From contig JBCDLX010000019.1 of assembly GCA_038744785.1 (NCBI GenBank), positions 1 through 64,000 on the forward strand: a DNA stretch of 64,000 nucleotides, read 5' to 3'. The notes under the pieces are model-generated. The model was not told the origin of the DNA, made no database searches, and saw nothing but the letters and a program-made list of their open reading frames with translations. The DNA is from Ovoidimarina sp038744785 (GTDB lineage: Bacteria; Pseudomonadota; Alphaproteobacteria; Rhodobacterales; Rhodobacteraceae). Shown piece by piece: positions 26,680-35,099 of this stretch (positions are counted from its first letter, which is position 1; the number at the start of each line of letters is the position of its first letter). A program made the translations under genes and the position numbers.

Positions 26680-27981
26680 TCAGCGAGACGCCTGTTCGAA
26701 CCGGCGAAGCAAGGCATTGCCACGCTCGGCGGCGGAATCGAGCGCCTCTTGCGCCGACTTGTCACCGGACCAAACGGCTTCGAGCTCTTCGTCGATGATC
26801 CCGCGGATCTGGTCGAAGGACCCCAGACGCAATCCCTTCGAGTTTGCGGTCGGTTCGTTCGCGGTCATCTGGATGACGGCGATATCCGTGCCCGGGTTGG
26901 CTTCGTAGAAACCCTGGGACCTGGTCAGATCGCCCGCCTCAGCAGTAATCGGAAGATAGCCGGTGTCCTGGTGCCACTTGGCCTGGATTTCCGAGCCGGA
27001 CAGGAAATCCATGAACGCCGCGACCCCTGCGTATTCTTCGTCACTATGGCCTTCCATGACCCACAGCGATGCGCCGCCGATGATCGTATTCTGCGGCTCG
27101 CTTGCGACGGCTGACCAGTAAGGCAGCGGTCGGACTTCGAAGTCAAACTCTGCTTCCGCCTTGATCCCGGCATAGCCAGCTGACGACTCGGTGAAAAGCG
27201 CGCACTCTCCGGCCCGGAAATTTGCGCCGCCTTCATTCCTTCGTCCTGCGTAGATAAATTTTCCATCCTGCGCCCACTGGCCCATGGCCGAGATGTGGGC
27301 GACTTGCGCAGGGCTGTTCAACGCAAGCTCTGTGTCCGTTCCCGCAAATCCATTGTCTTGCGTCGCAAACGGAACGTTGTGATAGGCCGAAAAGTTCTCA
27401 AGATGGATCCAGCTTTGCCACGCAGTGGTCATCGGACAATCGACCCCGGCAGTCTTGAGCTGATCAAGAACCTCGCCCACCTGTTCCCAGGTCGACATAT
27501 CGGTGTCCGGATCAACGCCGGACTCCGACAGCTTATCTCTGTTCACCCAAAGAACCGGAGTGGACGAGTTGAATGGCAACGAAAGCATATTACCGTCCGG
27601 TGACGTGTAATAACCTTTCACGGAACCGATGTATTTCGACTGATCGAAGCCTTCGCCCATGACTTCGTAGACCGGTTTGATCGCGCCCTTCGCGGCCATC
27701 ATCGTCGCAGTACCAACCTCGAATACCATCAGAACATGGGGCTGTTCCCCGGCACGGAACGCAGCGATACCCGCGTTTAGGGTCTCAGAGTAGTTGCCCT
27801 TGTGGCTTGCAACGATTGCATAGTCCGACTGTGACGCGTTGAAGGTTTCCACCTGCTCGGCCACGAGTTCGCCGAGCCGGCCGGTGAATGCATGCCAAAA
27901 CTGGACTTCGGTTTGGGCATACACAGATGTCCCGGACAGCAGAGCCGCGGCACCTGCCAAGAATACATGTTTCGCTTTCAT
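26680..27981 (-). CDS. ugpB: sn-glycerol-3-phosphate-binding periplasmic protein
   Basis: 433 residues from ATG 27981, which is preceded by GGGAGGA and opens with a signal peptide (KHVFLAGAAALLSGTSVYA). The mature start TEVQFWHAFTGRLGELV and the segment LPFNSSTPVLWVNRD are typical of UgpB. It captures glycerol-3-phosphate or its diesters in the periplasm and leads the ugpBAEC operon. The 215 nt upstream to the hydrolase gene must hold the promoter; no Pho-box-like pair of direct repeats was evident by eye. Confidence 0.93.
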   Translation of the reverse strand: MKAKHVFLAGAAALLSGTSVYAQTEVQFWHAFTGRLGELVAEQVETFNASQSDYAIVASHKGNYSETLNAGIAAFRAGEQPHVLMVFEVGTATMMAAKGAIKPVYEVMGEGFDQSKYIGSVKGYYTSPDGNMLSLPFNSSTPVLWVNRDKLSESGVDPDTDMSTWEQVGEVLDQLKTAGVDCPMTTAWQSWIHLENFSAYHNVPFATQDNGFAGTDTELALNSPAQVAHISAMGQWAQDGKFIYAGRRNEGGANFRAGECALFTESSAGYAGIKAEAEFDFEVRPLPYWSAVASEPQNTIIGGASLWVMEGHSDEEYAGVAAFMDFLSGSEIQAKWHQDTGYLPITAEAGDLTRSQGFYEANPGTDIAVIQMTANEPTANSKGLRLGSFDQIRGIIDEELEAVWSGDKSAQEALDSAAERGNALLRRFEQASR

Positions 27982-28196
27982 CAGTTCCTCCCGTGATTTC
28001 TTTTGACGATAGCCGTCTAAAGCACCCAGGCGCAACCGCCGAAGGCGGTCCGGTCTGGACGCAAACGGCGGGATGCGCAAAGGCGCTCCGATATCGGTGT
28101 AGGCGTTCGTAAACGCCCAACGTGTCGCTTTTGTGTAGGGCCTCACAAGGCCGCTGCAAGGAGATCGGATCAAGCATCCGGTACACTGCTCTGGCG

Positions 28197-29312
28197 TCAT
28201 AGACCCTTCATGAACGCATCCAATAGCCCGACCACATCATCTGTCTTTTCTTGTTGAACCCAGTGCCCGGCCCCGGAGACAAGCTCAATGAACCGCATGT
28301 CAGAACATGCGCTGTTCTGCATCCTTTCCAGTGATCCGGGCACTTGATAAACACCCCAGTCCTTTTCTCCGCTGATGAAACAGGATGGTACGTCAATTGT
28401 ACGACCGGAAAACAAACGCAAATCGCGCTGATGATCCGGCAGAAAACTGCACCGGTACCAGTTCAGACCGCCCTGGAATCCTGTCCTTTCGAACTCCGCG
28501 ACGTAGACAGCAAGTTCCGCCGATGTGAGCCAATCACATGCGTCGATCTCGCTTCTCGTTGGGGCGTGGGCACGGATGGCTGTAGGCATGCTGTGGCTAT
28601 GGTCCATAATGTAATAGGACGGCATCTTGGCCAGCTCGGCAGGCGTCCAACCGTTTAAAACATAAGGATCGTTGCCGGCCCAGTTCGCACTTTTTGCGTG
28701 GAAGTAGGTACGAAGGAAAGCATGCAATCCTTCTTCTGCTTCCAACATGTCGGTATTCGCATCTGGAGTGCTATAGTACCGCTGATAGTGCTTCTTTGCA
28801 GGCATCAGGGCCGCAAGACCCGCTACCATGTCTACGTACTCAGCCTCGAAAAGCGGCGGAGGGCCTGCAAAAGGCGCGCTCATCAAAGCGACCGACCGGA
28901 AGATGTCTGGTCTGGCCAGCGCACAATACGCGGCCACCGGTGATCCGAAATCGTGTCCGACGACCGCTTCGACAGAGCTTTTGCCCATCACGCCAAGCAG
29001 TGCCATGGCATCCCGGACGAGGTTCAGAATGTAGAACGGACGCAGGTCGGCATCGTAGTTTGCCGCCCACCCAGTCGTCCGCCCGTAGCCACGCTGATCA
29101 GGGGCGATCGCATGATAGCCCTGCTGTGCGAGGCCCTGCATAACGCCGCGCCAGCTATAGGCCAGTTCGGGAAACCCGTGCAGCAATAGAATTGTGGGCC
29201 GGGCGGCGTCCGAATATCCGGCTTCAAGCACATGCATGGTCAAGCCGTTGACGTCCTTCACAAACCGGGAACGAATTCCTTCTGGCGGTTCGATCGCTTC
29301 CAACCATTCCAT
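28197..29312 (-). CDS. Alpha/beta hydrolase, epoxide-hydrolase-like
   Basis: 371 residues. Oxyanion HGFPE at 45-49, nucleophile Asp121 in VGHDFGSPV (Asp, not Ser, which points to epoxide hydrolase or dehalogenase chemistry), probable acid in SGEKDWGVYQ, and catalytic His350 in GAGHWVQQEK. Tyrosines in KKHYQRYYS and in NWYRCS could be the epoxide-activating pair of the cap domain. Substrate unknown. Same strand as ugp but separated by 215 nt. Confidence 0.88.
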   Translation of the reverse strand: MEWLEAIEPPEGIRSRFVKDVNGLTMHVLEAGYSDAARPTILLLHGFPELAYSWRGVMQGLAQQGYHAIAPDQRGYGRTTGWAANYDADLRPFYILNLVRDAMALLGVMGKSSVEAVVGHDFGSPVAAYCALARPDIFRSVALMSAPFAGPPPLFEAEYVDMVAGLAALMPAKKHYQRYYSTPDANTDMLEAEEGLHAFLRTYFHAKSANWAGNDPYVLNGWTPAELAKMPSYYIMDHSHSMPTAIRAHAPTRSEIDACDWLTSAELAVYVAEFERTGFQGGLNWYRCSFLPDHQRDLRLFSGRTIDVPSCFISGEKDWGVYQVPGSLERMQNSACSDMRFIELVSGAGHWVQQEKTDDVVGLLDAFMKGL

Positions 29313-29710
29313 TTGATCGCAGCCTCACTTGGTCAGTGTCGTCCGGGATCCTGCCAAGCGAACACCGGGCGTTGCTAGGCGTAGCACGTGCCGTGCTGGT
29401 GGGAAATTCCGCGACCTGTCCGAAGACACGTGCTTCCGCCCAGGGCCCCGTGAACTTAGCGCTTCAAATACCTTGAACGCGCACAGATCAACACGCGGAT
29501 CCCAAGTCGGACTGGTCGAACAGAGGGGCAAACCAGGTTGGTCACAGTGACCCGCCGGAGAGCAATCGTCAGGTCAGTTTTCCCGGTCAGCGAAGGATCG
29601 AGACTACTGGCATTGCGACCACTGATCCACGACCCCTAAGCCAGAGAGGCGCGCGATCAATACTTGGGTATCGCCTTGATACGACCTCGTATGCATCACC
29701 GCTCCTCATG
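29313..29710. other. Non-coding stretch without recognised features
   Basis: About 400 nt between the hydrolase start and the end of the NmrA-like gene. Short frames occur on both strands but none has a ribosome site, a family signature or a plausible composition. It may contain the hydrolase promoter; I see no strong hairpin or repeat. Confidence 0.5.
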
Positions 29711-30808
29711 TCAGGCGGCGCGCACGGGAGCAGACTGCAGCATGCGGCCTTCGCGCTTTTCTGACCACTCAGGATCATCCTGGCAAAAGACCGGCGACGA
29801 AAGCTGCACGTAGTCGCGCAAGGATTGTGCGCGATCGAGATCGAATGGACGAGTTGCTAGGATCTTCAAGAATCCACCAGCTGCTCCAATCTTGGCGGAA
29901 AGGCTGCGCTTCAAACCGGGCGATTCTGCGACCCTGCGGCACACAATGCTCTCGAACCTTTCCGGCTCTTTCCCACCAACCAGATGCACATCTTCCGTTG
30001 GTGCATTCAAGGCAAAGGTGCCACGCCGATACTCATCTGAGTAGATCGCCAACTGAGTGACTGCTGCTTCTGAATAGTTCGCGGGTGGCAGGGCCTTCAG
30101 CGCTTTGACCATCATACGCTCCGAGATGTCGATGTAGCGCACTCGTCTTTCAAGTGCGCGGCCCATACCTTCGGCGATCTCGACGGGTGACAGCAGTTCC
30201 GGACCCGTCGGACGATAGGTTCGGCCTGCATGGCGTTCGGGCTCGACCAGTGCGCCGACGACCACGCGGGCGATGTCCTCGTTTGAAGGGGCGGCGTTTT
30301 TCTTCACGTTGCCGTCGCCCAAGGGCATCGTGAAAACCCCAAGATGCGCCGCCATGTTCAGCACCATCAGATAGTTGTCGGCGAACCAGCCAACGTTTAC
30401 TTTGGTCACGGACATTTCGGAACGCATGCCGATTAGGATATCGCTAAGGTAGACTTCACGCGTGAAGAGCGACGGGTGATCCGCGCTTGAAAGCCATTGG
30501 CTGAGTGTCACGACGTGCTCGATTTGCGCCTCATGGGCGGCAGCGGTAAAGACAGCGTTGAAGTGCAGACCATTTGGTGCCGTTGGGGCGCATTGATAGG
30601 CCCGCTGCACACCTTGCATGGCCCTGCGCATGTCCGTCAGGGAATACTGATCGCCGAGGAAGAGTTCGGCACCCGCCTTCTCCAGTAAATCGGAACGGTA
30701 ATCCCTGCGCCGGACGAAGGCTCGAACCGGATATGATTTTTCTCGTAGTTGTAGGGCAGTTTGCAGTCCGGTCTTTCCGCCAGCGCTTGTAACCAGGATT
30801 TTGGGCAT
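29711..30808 (-). CDS. NmrA-like NAD(P)-binding protein
   Basis: 365 residues from ATG 30808 (MPKILVTSAGGKTGLQTAL); a frame extension to 30847 would run into the promoter region. The GxxGxxG-like dinucleotide motif (SAGGKTG) and the following FVRRRDYRSDLLEKAG...LGDQYSLTDM layout are those of the NmrA/HSCARG subgroup, which act as redox sensors or as quinone/azo reductases. The last 100 residues (after about 265) extend beyond the usual family length and I do not recognise them. Divergent from a TetR regulator, which probably represses it. Confidence 0.82.
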   Translation of the reverse strand: MPKILVTSAGGKTGLQTALQLREKSYPVRAFVRRRDYRSDLLEKAGAELFLGDQYSLTDMRRAMQGVQRAYQCAPTAPNGLHFNAVFTAAAHEAQIEHVVTLSQWLSSADHPSLFTREVYLSDILIGMRSEMSVTKVNVGWFADNYLMVLNMAAHLGVFTMPLGDGNVKKNAAPSNEDIARVVVGALVEPERHAGRTYRPTGPELLSPVEIAEGMGRALERRVRYIDISERMMVKALKALPPANYSEAAVTQLAIYSDEYRRGTFALNAPTEDVHLVGGKEPERFESIVCRRVAESPGLKRSLSAKIGAAGGFLKILATRPFDLDRAQSLRDYVQLSSPVFCQDDPEWSEKREGRMLQSAPVRAA

Positions 30809-30840
30809 GAGTGGCACGGGTCGCTCCATTTGGATGATAA

Positions 30841-30884
30841 TTGACATCTTTAATTTAGATGATATTTATAATCTTAAATGTCAA
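30841..30884. promoter_or_regulatory. Divergent promoter/operator between NmrA-like and tetR genes
   Basis: An AT-rich 44-nt segment bounded by inverted arms TTGACAT (30841-30847) and ATGTCAA (30878-30884). Each arm carries TTGACA reading inward, so each strand has a -35 consensus: on the plus strand TTGACA-18 nt-TTTATA. The two promoters would overlap, and a TetR dimer bound to the symmetric site could shut off both. Confidence 0.5.
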
Positions 30885-30904
30885 CCCTGCTTGGGAGCGT
30901 GCGG

Positions 30905-31480
30905 ATGCCGAGGATGTCGAAAGCGGAAAAACAGCGAAGCCACAGCAGAATACTTGATGCCGCAGCTCTACTTTTTCGCGAGAACGGGATCGGGGCCACG
31001 AGCGTTTCCGATGTCATGAAGACCGCCGGAATGACCCATGGCGGCTTCTACCGACACTTTGCATCGAAGGAGGATCTTGTCGAAGCCGCCTTCAGTCATG
31101 CAGTTGATGGCGTTGTCGCGGATATGGAGCGTGAAAGTACGGTCGAGGGACGAAAACGAAGCCGACAAGCCTATGTTTCGAAGTATCTTTCTCAAGAGCA
31201 TGTCGAGGACCGAAGCCATGGTTGCCCGCTCGCCGCGATGGGGGCCGAACTGGCCCGAACCGGCAATGCACACGCGCAAGCCGGTGCGCGTGCTGTCGCC
31301 CGAATGGCAGCCCTACTGCAGAATGATCCCGAAGGCGCCCCGGACCAGGGACTGGCAGAAATGGCGCTGCTCTTGGGTACAATTACCCTGGCCCGTCTGG
31401 CTGATACCAGGGATGAGGCAACGCAAACGCTAAAGACGGGCCAGATCGCGGTTCGGCTGTTGCAGGATCACTGGCATTAG
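30905..31480 (+). CDS. TetR/AcrR-family repressor
   Basis: 191 residues from ATG 30905 (GGGAG upstream); an ATG at 30878 lies inside the proposed operator. The helix-turn-helix is clear: ILDAAALLFRENGIGATSVSDVMKTAGMTHGGFYRHFASKEDLV. The C-terminal ligand domain with CPLAAMGAELAR and a Leu-rich helix is the type paired with small reductases. Likely autoregulates and controls the divergent NmrA-like gene. Inducer unknown. Confidence 0.92.
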   Translation: MPRMSKAEKQRSHSRILDAAALLFRENGIGATSVSDVMKTAGMTHGGFYRHFASKEDLVEAAFSHAVDGVVADMERESTVEGRKRSRQAYVSKYLSQEHVEDRSHGCPLAAMGAELARTGNAHAQAGARAVARMAALLQNDPEGAPDQGLAEMALLLGTITLARLADTRDEATQTLKTGQIAVRLLQDHWH

Positions 31481-31566
31481 GTCTTTCTTGTCGGCCACGC
31501 CTTTACTGACAACGTCCCATGCCGCGCCCTCTCGACAAGAACACCGGCTGTCACATCTTCAGGCGG

Positions 31567-32013
31567 CTAGGTCAGCGTTCCGGCCGCGTTCGGTGCAATG
31601 CGCCGTAGAACGGTGGAGAACCGGTCCAGCTCTTCCTCAGAACAGCGCTCGTCAAACAAATAGCCTGCGCGCTTTGCGAAGGTTGCGAGTGCCTCGGATA
31701 GCTTTTCCCTGCCCGCCTCGGTGACCAGCACAAACGCAAGCCTTGCGTCACGGTCGTCAACATCGCGAGTAAGCAGCCCAATCTTCTCCATCGGCGCGGC
31801 CATGCGGGTAATGGTCGATGCGCTAACATGCATGCGTTTGGCCAGTTCCACTCTTGGCAAACGCTGTGACGGCGCCCGTTCAAGATGAAGCAGAAGCAGA
31901 AACTCGTTCACAGAGATGCCGTGAACAGCGGAAAACTCTCCGGTAAGCCCCGCGCGAAACTCGTCGGCAGCTTGGAGAAGGCGCAGGGCGCTGGTGGTCT
32001 CAAGTTGGGTCAT
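31567..32013 (-). CDS. MarR-family transcriptional regulator
   Basis: 148 residues from ATG 32013 (MTQLETTSALRLL); an ATG at 32031 would sit inside the operator. The winged-helix core is LLLLHLERAPSQRLPRVELAKRMHVSASTITRMAAPMEKIGLLTRDVDDRDARLAFVLVTEAG, with the conserved wing DxRD. MarR dimers bind near-perfect palindromes and release on binding phenolic or similar ligands. The long palindrome at 32027-32058 lies directly upstream and is almost surely its own operator, shared with the divergent ABA4-like gene. Confidence 0.92.
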   Translation of the reverse strand: MTQLETTSALRLLQAADEFRAGLTGEFSAVHGISVNEFLLLLHLERAPSQRLPRVELAKRMHVSASTITRMAAPMEKIGLLTRDVDDRDARLAFVLVTEAGREKLSEALATFAKRAGYLFDERCSEEELDRFSTVLRRIAPNAAGTLT

Positions 32014-32026
32014 GAAACCGATATAG

Positions 32027-32058
32027 TGCATAATACTTGCATCTGCAAGTATTATGCA
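32027..32058. promoter_or_regulatory. 32-bp perfect palindrome, MarR operator
   Basis: TGCATAATACTTGCA, centre TC, then TGCAAGTATTATGCA: two perfect 15-nt arms. It starts 14 nt before the marR ATG and ends 44 nt before the ABA4-like ATG, so one bound dimer could block both promoters. The core TTGCATCTGCAA is identical to the one upstream of hmgA. Confidence 0.8.
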
Positions 32059-32102
32059 AGATGTACGGCCGGAGATTCGATTTGAACACCTGGAGAGACC
32101 AA

Positions 32103-32534
32103 ATGAACCTCGAAACTGCGTTTTCCGCGGCCAGCCTGCTTGCAATGCTCGGATGGCTGTTACTTCTGGCGTCACCCTGGATTCCAATCTGGTCGGACAG
32201 AATTGCAGGTGGCCTTCTTCCCGTCACCTTAGCTACGGGATACCTTGCGCTGTGCTTTATTCCATCGGATCAAACCGGAGGTTTCGGTTCTTTGGCAAGC
32301 GTAATGGAGCGCTTTTCACATGAACAAGCGATGCTTGCGGGTTGGGTTCACTACCTTGCTTTTGACCTCGTCATCGGGGCATGGGCCTGCAGAACGGCGC
32401 GTGATAAAGGCATTCGGTTCGCTTTCGTCGCTCCCTGCCTGCCCTTGATCTTTTTCTTGGGGCCGATCGGCTTTTTGGCTTTCCAGGCGGTCAAGGCGAT
32501 AGGCCGTCAGCCAGCGTGTCAAACACAAGCCTGA
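32103..32534 (+). CDS. ABA4-like (DUF4281) membrane protein
   Basis: 143 residues from ATG 32103 with GGAGAG just upstream. Four hydrophobic helices; the signature FGSLASVMERFSHEQAMLAGWVHYLAFDLVIGAWACRTARDKGI matches the ABA4-like family named after the plant neoxanthin-synthesis protein. Bacterial members have no proven function. Divergent from marR across the palindrome, so probably derepressed when MarR binds its ligand. The 3' end overlaps the convergent lysR gene by 44 nt. Confidence 0.82.
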   Translation: MNLETAFSAASLLAMLGWLLLLASPWIPIWSDRIAGGLLPVTLATGYLALCFIPSDQTGGFGSLASVMERFSHEQAMLAGWVHYLAFDLVIGAWACRTARDKGIRFAFVAPCLPLIFFLGPIGFLAFQAVKAIGRQPACQTQA

Positions 32535-33378
32535 TCCGTCGGCTGGTCAGCAACTCGCGATGCGCCACAAGCCAAACCGGCATTTTGAAGGGGTCGACAT
32601 CCGTTAGCACGGGGCGAAATGCGGGAAACATGCGCGCAATGCGGTCTGTCATGATTGCTATTGATTGGCCGTTTCGCGCAATCTCCCACTCGACCAGCTG
32701 GGAGTTAGATGTGTATCTGAAATTTCTCCTGTCCAGATCGAGGCCCAGTGGCTTCAGATAGCCGGCTACGCGCTCGAAATCGCCAAAGCTTGCGAACTGA
32801 TGCAACGATGCACCCGCGCCCAGTTCAGGGACACCATGTGCCTCAATGTATCCGGCAGTGGCGTAGAACCGCATCGGTTCTTCGCTGACGCGCTTTGCGA
32901 TCAGGTTGTCCTGATCGGGGCGCACGTGCCGGACGGCGATGTCGGCTTCGCGGCGCAGCAAATCGCGAAGTGTGTTGTCGGTGACGATCTCAATTTCAAG
33001 ATCAGGGGCGTGCGCGGACAAGTGTTCCAGCATAGGCGGCAAAAGATACGCGGCGGTCATCTCGGCGGCCGTCACGCGAACCTTGCCTTCGATAGCTTGA
33101 GATTTTCCGGACGCCGCGAGCGACATCAAGTTGGCGCCCTCAGCCATGGCGCGCACGTGATCCAGCAGATCGAGGCCAGCTTGTGTAAGGGACACGCCCC
33201 GTCCCGAGCGCTCAAAAAGCATCACGCCCAGATCCGCTTCAAGGGAAGCAAGCTGTCTGGTGATCGTGGGCTGCGTCACGTTCAATGCAGAAGCAGCCGC
33301 CGACAGTGATCCTTCTTCTGCGACAGCAAGAAAAGATCTGGCTTGGTTCCAGTCGAAGGATATCGAGGCCCAGTTCAT
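32491..33378 (-). CDS. LysR-family transcriptional regulator
   Basis: 295 residues from ATG 33378 (MNWASISFDW). HTH: FLAVAEEGSLSAAASALNVTQPTITRQLASLEADLGVMLFERSGRGVSLTQAG, followed by the effector domain. Close in style to the LysR at 18603 (both open with a short D/W leader and both face an NAD(P)-binding oxidoreductase). Divergent from the NAD(P)-binding protein at 33502 across 123 nt, its likely target. Confidence 0.92.
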   Translation of the reverse strand: MNWASISFDWNQARSFLAVAEEGSLSAAASALNVTQPTITRQLASLEADLGVMLFERSGRGVSLTQAGLDLLDHVRAMAEGANLMSLAASGKSQAIEGKVRVTAAEMTAAYLLPPMLEHLSAHAPDLEIEIVTDNTLRDLLRREADIAVRHVRPDQDNLIAKRVSEEPMRFYATAGYIEAHGVPELGAGASLHQFASFGDFERVAGYLKPLGLDLDRRNFRYTSNSQLVEWEIARNGQSIAIMTDRIARMFPAFRPVLTDVDPFKMPVWLVAHRELLTSRRIRLVFDTLADGLSP

Positions 33379-33501
33379 GACACACAATACCACAGCTTTG
33401 CGAATACCAAACCAACGATATTGGGCAGTTCCGCTGTAAAAACCGTATGGATATGACGCATCCACCTTGAACAGTCACCCCCCGACCTTGGAGAGAGAAT
33501 C

Positions 33502-34128
33502 GTGAAACTCGTCGTACTGGGAGCGAACGGACGTACCGGGAAGCTTGTGGTTCAAGCCGCACTTGAAAGAGGCATGGAGGTAACTGCGGTCGTGCGTTCA
33601 GCAAAGAAGATGCCCGCAAATCAGAATGAACGGCTGACAGTTCTTATCGGAAACCCCTGCGACAAAAAATTCCTTAAGCATGTTCTGCATGGGCAGGATG
33701 CGGTGATCTCGGCGTTAGGCGGACGGAAGCCCACACGGGCAGCAACCTCCGTCTATTACCGGTCCGCCGACGCCCTTGTTGATGCCGCTTGGGAAACAGG
33801 TCTGAGGCGAATTCTGGTAACATCGACGGCACTTCTCTTCGACGGGCAAACAGTTGCGGGAAAGATCCTGTGTCGGCTCGTCCCAAACGTCGTAGGCAGC
33901 GCCCGACGAATGGAAGATATCCTTAAAGCCTCGCATCTAAACTGGACATCTGCGCGCCCCGGCTTCCTCAGCGACGGTGACGGGGTGGGCTACCGGGCCC
34001 AAAAGAACAAGCTTCCCAAGAATGGAACGTCCGTCACAAGACGCGCACTCGCGAGGTTCTTGATCGATGCGGTTGAAAGCCCGGAAACCGATTGCGCGGT
34101 GTTTGGCGTATCAAACGAAATCGCGTGA
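33502..34128 (+). CDS. NAD(P)-binding atypical SDR / flavin-reductase-like protein
   Basis: 208 residues. MKLVVLGANGRTGKLVVQAA carries the GxxGxxG dinucleotide motif, and HGQDAVISALGG and SARPGFLSDGDG are typical of the SDR_a5/NmrA-type group (biliverdin-reductase-B-like). No Tyr-x-x-x-Lys pair is evident. Probably a small cytoplasmic oxidoreductase or anti-oxidant enzyme controlled by the divergent LysR. Confidence 0.85.
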   Translation: MKLVVLGANGRTGKLVVQAALERGMEVTAVVRSAKKMPANQNERLTVLIGNPCDKKFLKHVLHGQDAVISALGGRKPTRAATSVYYRSADALVDAAWETGLRRILVTSTALLFDGQTVAGKILCRLVPNVVGSARRMEDILKASHLNWTSARPGFLSDGDGVGYRAQKNKLPKNGTSVTRRALARFLIDAVESPETDCAVFGVSNEIA

Positions 34129-34152
34129 TTGGCAGGCGCATCGCGTCATCCT

Positions 34153-34540
34153 CTAGTCCGATAGGCAAAGCTTGTTGCCGTTCAGATCTGTGAAGTGAGC
34201 AGATAAACGGGGGCCACGTTGCTTTGGCGGACCCTCACACACGCCACCAAATCCTGGCGGCAGGGCGTAGTGACGCTCGACCTCTTTGGAAGATCCGACG
34301 CTGCCGCCGACCATGGTTCCGTTTCCGTTCGTGGCGGGCCTTTCGTCGAACGGTATTGCGACCGCAAATGCAAAATCGGGGGCCAGCCAATACGTCATCC
34401 TGTGGGTGGGGGATGCGTTGCATTCCCGACCCGGCAAAGAGCAGAGCGTAGACTTTGGTGGCGGCGTTGATGTCGTTCGTGCCGAAGACGTAGTAATTCG
34501 TCCTGATGTTCTGCGCCCCGCCAGTCCCGTGCCTCATCAA
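34153..34540 (-). pseudogene. VOC-family (glyoxalase-like) gene broken by a frameshift
   Basis: Two frames together make one VOC protein. The first (from 34540) encodes the opening beta strand TNYYVFGTNDINAATKVYALL; the second (to 34153) encodes the rest, including HRMTYWLAPDFAFAVAIPFD, NGNGTMVGG and a FTDLNGNKLCLSD ending that fits the family C-terminus. The switch must occur near 34390-34445. Either a genuine frameshift or a sequencing error. It sits directly beside a second, exported VOC gene. Confidence 0.7.
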
Positions 34541-34556
34541 AAATGCGAAAGTGGCG

Positions 34557-34994
34557 TCATTGGCCCGTTAGCTTGAAGAATTCGATCAACTGACCATTGG
34601 GATCGGTGATCTTGAGCAGGTGGATGCCCGGCTCTTCGATGATGTCGGGTGCCGTCGCGCCTGTTGCTGCGATACGATTTTTTAGCGCTTCAAGGTCCGA
34701 CGATTGAAGGTATGGCACCGCTCCTGAACCCGGTTCGGCCCCCGGCGCGTATTTTCCGCGCGAGACCACAGCAAACCATCCGCCAGCGATATTGAAGGCC
34801 ACAAAGTCCGGAAGCCCGATCGCCGGGGTTTGGTCAAAAAGGGCGCGGTAGAAGGCCTCGGACTTCTCCATATCGTCCGTCGGCACATAGGCACCCATTG
34901 CCAGTATCGGCGCAGGGTCTGAGGGGGCTGCAGGTTGCGCGCTAAGCGTTGTGGGCAGAATAGCAGCTAGTGCAAGGGTGATAACTGATCTCAT
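34557..34994 (-). CDS. Exported VOC-family protein
   Basis: 145 residues. A signal peptide (VITLALAAILPTTLSA) precedes one VOC module: AMGAYVPTDDMEKSEAFYRALF, FVAFNIAGGWFAVVSRG, and the C-terminal LLKITDPNGQLIEFFKL with the metal-ligand-like Glu. Such folds bind small molecules or metals; export to the periplasm is unusual in the family and suggests a binding or detoxification role outside the cytoplasm. Divergent from the YafY-type regulator, with an inverted repeat between them. Confidence 0.85.
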   Translation of the reverse strand: MRSVITLALAAILPTTLSAQPAAPSDPAPILAMGAYVPTDDMEKSEAFYRALFDQTPAIGLPDFVAFNIAGGWFAVVSRGKYAPGAEPGSGAVPYLQSSDLEALKNRIAATGATAPDIIEEPGIHLLKITDPNGQLIEFFKLTGQ

Positions 34995-35039
34995 GGCATA
35001 ACCTCTGTTTGGTTGGCTTGCTTTCCTCTAACGCGCCTA

Positions 35040-35061
35040 TGCTGACAGCGTGTTGTCAGCA
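35040..35061. promoter_or_regulatory. Inverted repeat upstream of YafY-type regulator
   Basis: TGCTGACA-6 nt-TGTCAGCA is a perfect 8-bp inverted repeat, followed by a further TGTCAG half-like copy at about 35065-35070. It lies midway between the divergent VOC and regulator genes and is a likely operator for the WYL-domain regulator. Confidence 0.55.
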
Positions 35062-35099
35062 TTGTGTCAGTATGTTTCAAGGCATCGAAAGGAGCTCTC

